A stretch of DNA of 64,000 bases, from NCBI GenBank assembly GCA_019096065.1, contig JAGUCH010000001.1, positions 13,392,001 through 13,456,000 of the forward strand. The letters are read 5' to 3'. The position numbers and the translations under genes are program-made. The notes under the pieces are model-generated. The model did no database searches, was not told where the DNA came from, and saw nothing but the letters and a program-made list of their open reading frames with translations. Positions 63,100 through 64,000 of the stretch are shown one piece after another. This stretch comes from Paracyclopina nana (Eukaryota > Arthropoda > Copepoda > Cyclopoida > Cyclopettidae). Positions within the stretch are counted from its first letter, which is position 1. Each line of letters starts with the position of its first letter.

Positions 63100-64000
63100 G
63101 TAACAACAGAAATACTATATTCTACTTTATAGCAATTGAATTAATAATATGGTATATGGGTACGGTCAGGTAACTGCAGCTTTCTTTTTGTGAATTTTCC
63201 TGCTCTTCCTTCTCTCTTACTCGATAGCGAGCAACATGGCACTCATGAGTAATTTTTTTGAGAAAGTTACGTACAACGTACAGAATTCACCAAAATATTT
63301 CGATGCAGTTTTTGCCATTATTCTTGGTTGTTCCCAAGAATGTTGTGAGGAATTTGGTTTTTCTTCAATCTCGCTCAAATTGTGTGGTTGTCATTATTTA
63401 GCTGTTTATTTGGCTTCATGCTCCGATTGAGGTTTTGAAATGTTAAATATATACGAGAAAGTCGCTTAAACAATTATAAGCGTTGTTGGTAGACAAGCCA
63501 AATATTTCTAAAAATGGCTGATACCTCAGCAAAACATGCTTCTTTTCAGCTTGGGCTAGCTTAGACAAGTTGCTAAAGCTAAATCAGATGCACATTGATG
63601 AGTATGGCTAAGGTATCTTATAACTTGACTTTTCTACTAAGGTTAATAAAAGCAACGTATAGCAACGATAGGAACCAGCTTCATTCATGGGAATTGTTGC
63701 TCTCAATTACATTTAGCCATTAGAGAGGCCCTGTTATGACAGTTTCACGCACACCCTACCAACCGTAATAAATTCAACTTGTTTTTCCAAAATAGTATTT
63801 AGGGTACGTTATCTAAAGATTGTTTCTTTTAGGCTAGCTGCATTTGAACAAAAGCAAAAAAAAAGTTTCTCATTTCTCCAGTCTTTTCCCCTCTTTTCTA
63901 TGCATATAAATTGTACAATTCCAAGTTTGCTGAATCACACTGGGGAGAAAGTTCATATTCGCGCTCTAAAGCTAGGAGTAAAAATAGCTACAAAAGTGCA
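63100..64000 (+). other. start of the next intron of the BTB gene
   Basis: Follows a GTAACA donor; no further exon is visible to the window edge. Confidence 0.5.

Overview
The window is AT-rich, intron-containing animal DNA. The gene set points to an arthropod, probably a crustacean and perhaps a copepod. It has two BTB proteins of the arthropod TTK/bric-a-brac type, a squid-like hnRNP, a three-FN3/three-SH3 RIM-binding protein, and an apparent CYP20 P450, a family I recall as missing from insects but kept in some crustaceans. The species call is inference; no rRNA or mitochondrial marker is present.

Layout. 1-5.3 kb: one TIR element (586-1819), then two adjacent Ly6/three-finger GPI-type genes with the same intron phases. 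5.2-13.4 kb: a gene-poor stretch. 13.4-15.7 kb: a six-exon mitochondrial L-threonine 3-dehydrogenase. 16.1-20.5 kb: a seven-transmembrane receptor-like gene that is broken twice, by a likely one-base frameshift near 17.71-17.73 kb and by a 1,986-bp TIR element at 18313-20298. Conceptual removal of the element restores the reading frame exactly. 22.4-22.8 kb: a small secreted, extremely basic protein. 27.3-33.2 kb: RIM-binding protein (five exons). An intronless 7TM gene follows 173 bp later on the same strand, with no AATAAA between them. 34.7-36.3 kb (-): a BTB/two-zinc-finger factor. 37.1-38.1 kb (-): squid-like hnRNP, with a likely noncoding first exon near 38.5 kb. 39.1-42.2 kb: six-exon CYP20-like P450 whose last intron carries a foldback and a 40-bp minisatellite. 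42.2-52.3 kb: gene-poor and repeat-rich, with a tandem composite repeat holding tRNA-like modules, one of them inverted between the copies. 52.3-64 kb: probable leader exon, then a bric-a-brac-like BTB gene that runs off the right edge.

Much of the non-genic sequence consists of short non-coding TIR elements flanked by TA (149 bp to 2 kb). Several are internally saturated with one short word. None of them encodes a visible transposase, so they would need one supplied from elsewhere. The genes are unrelated neighbours (neuronal active zone, RNA processing, transcription, metabolism, chemosensory-like receptors). The only suggestion of coupled expression is the RIM-BP/7TM pair.
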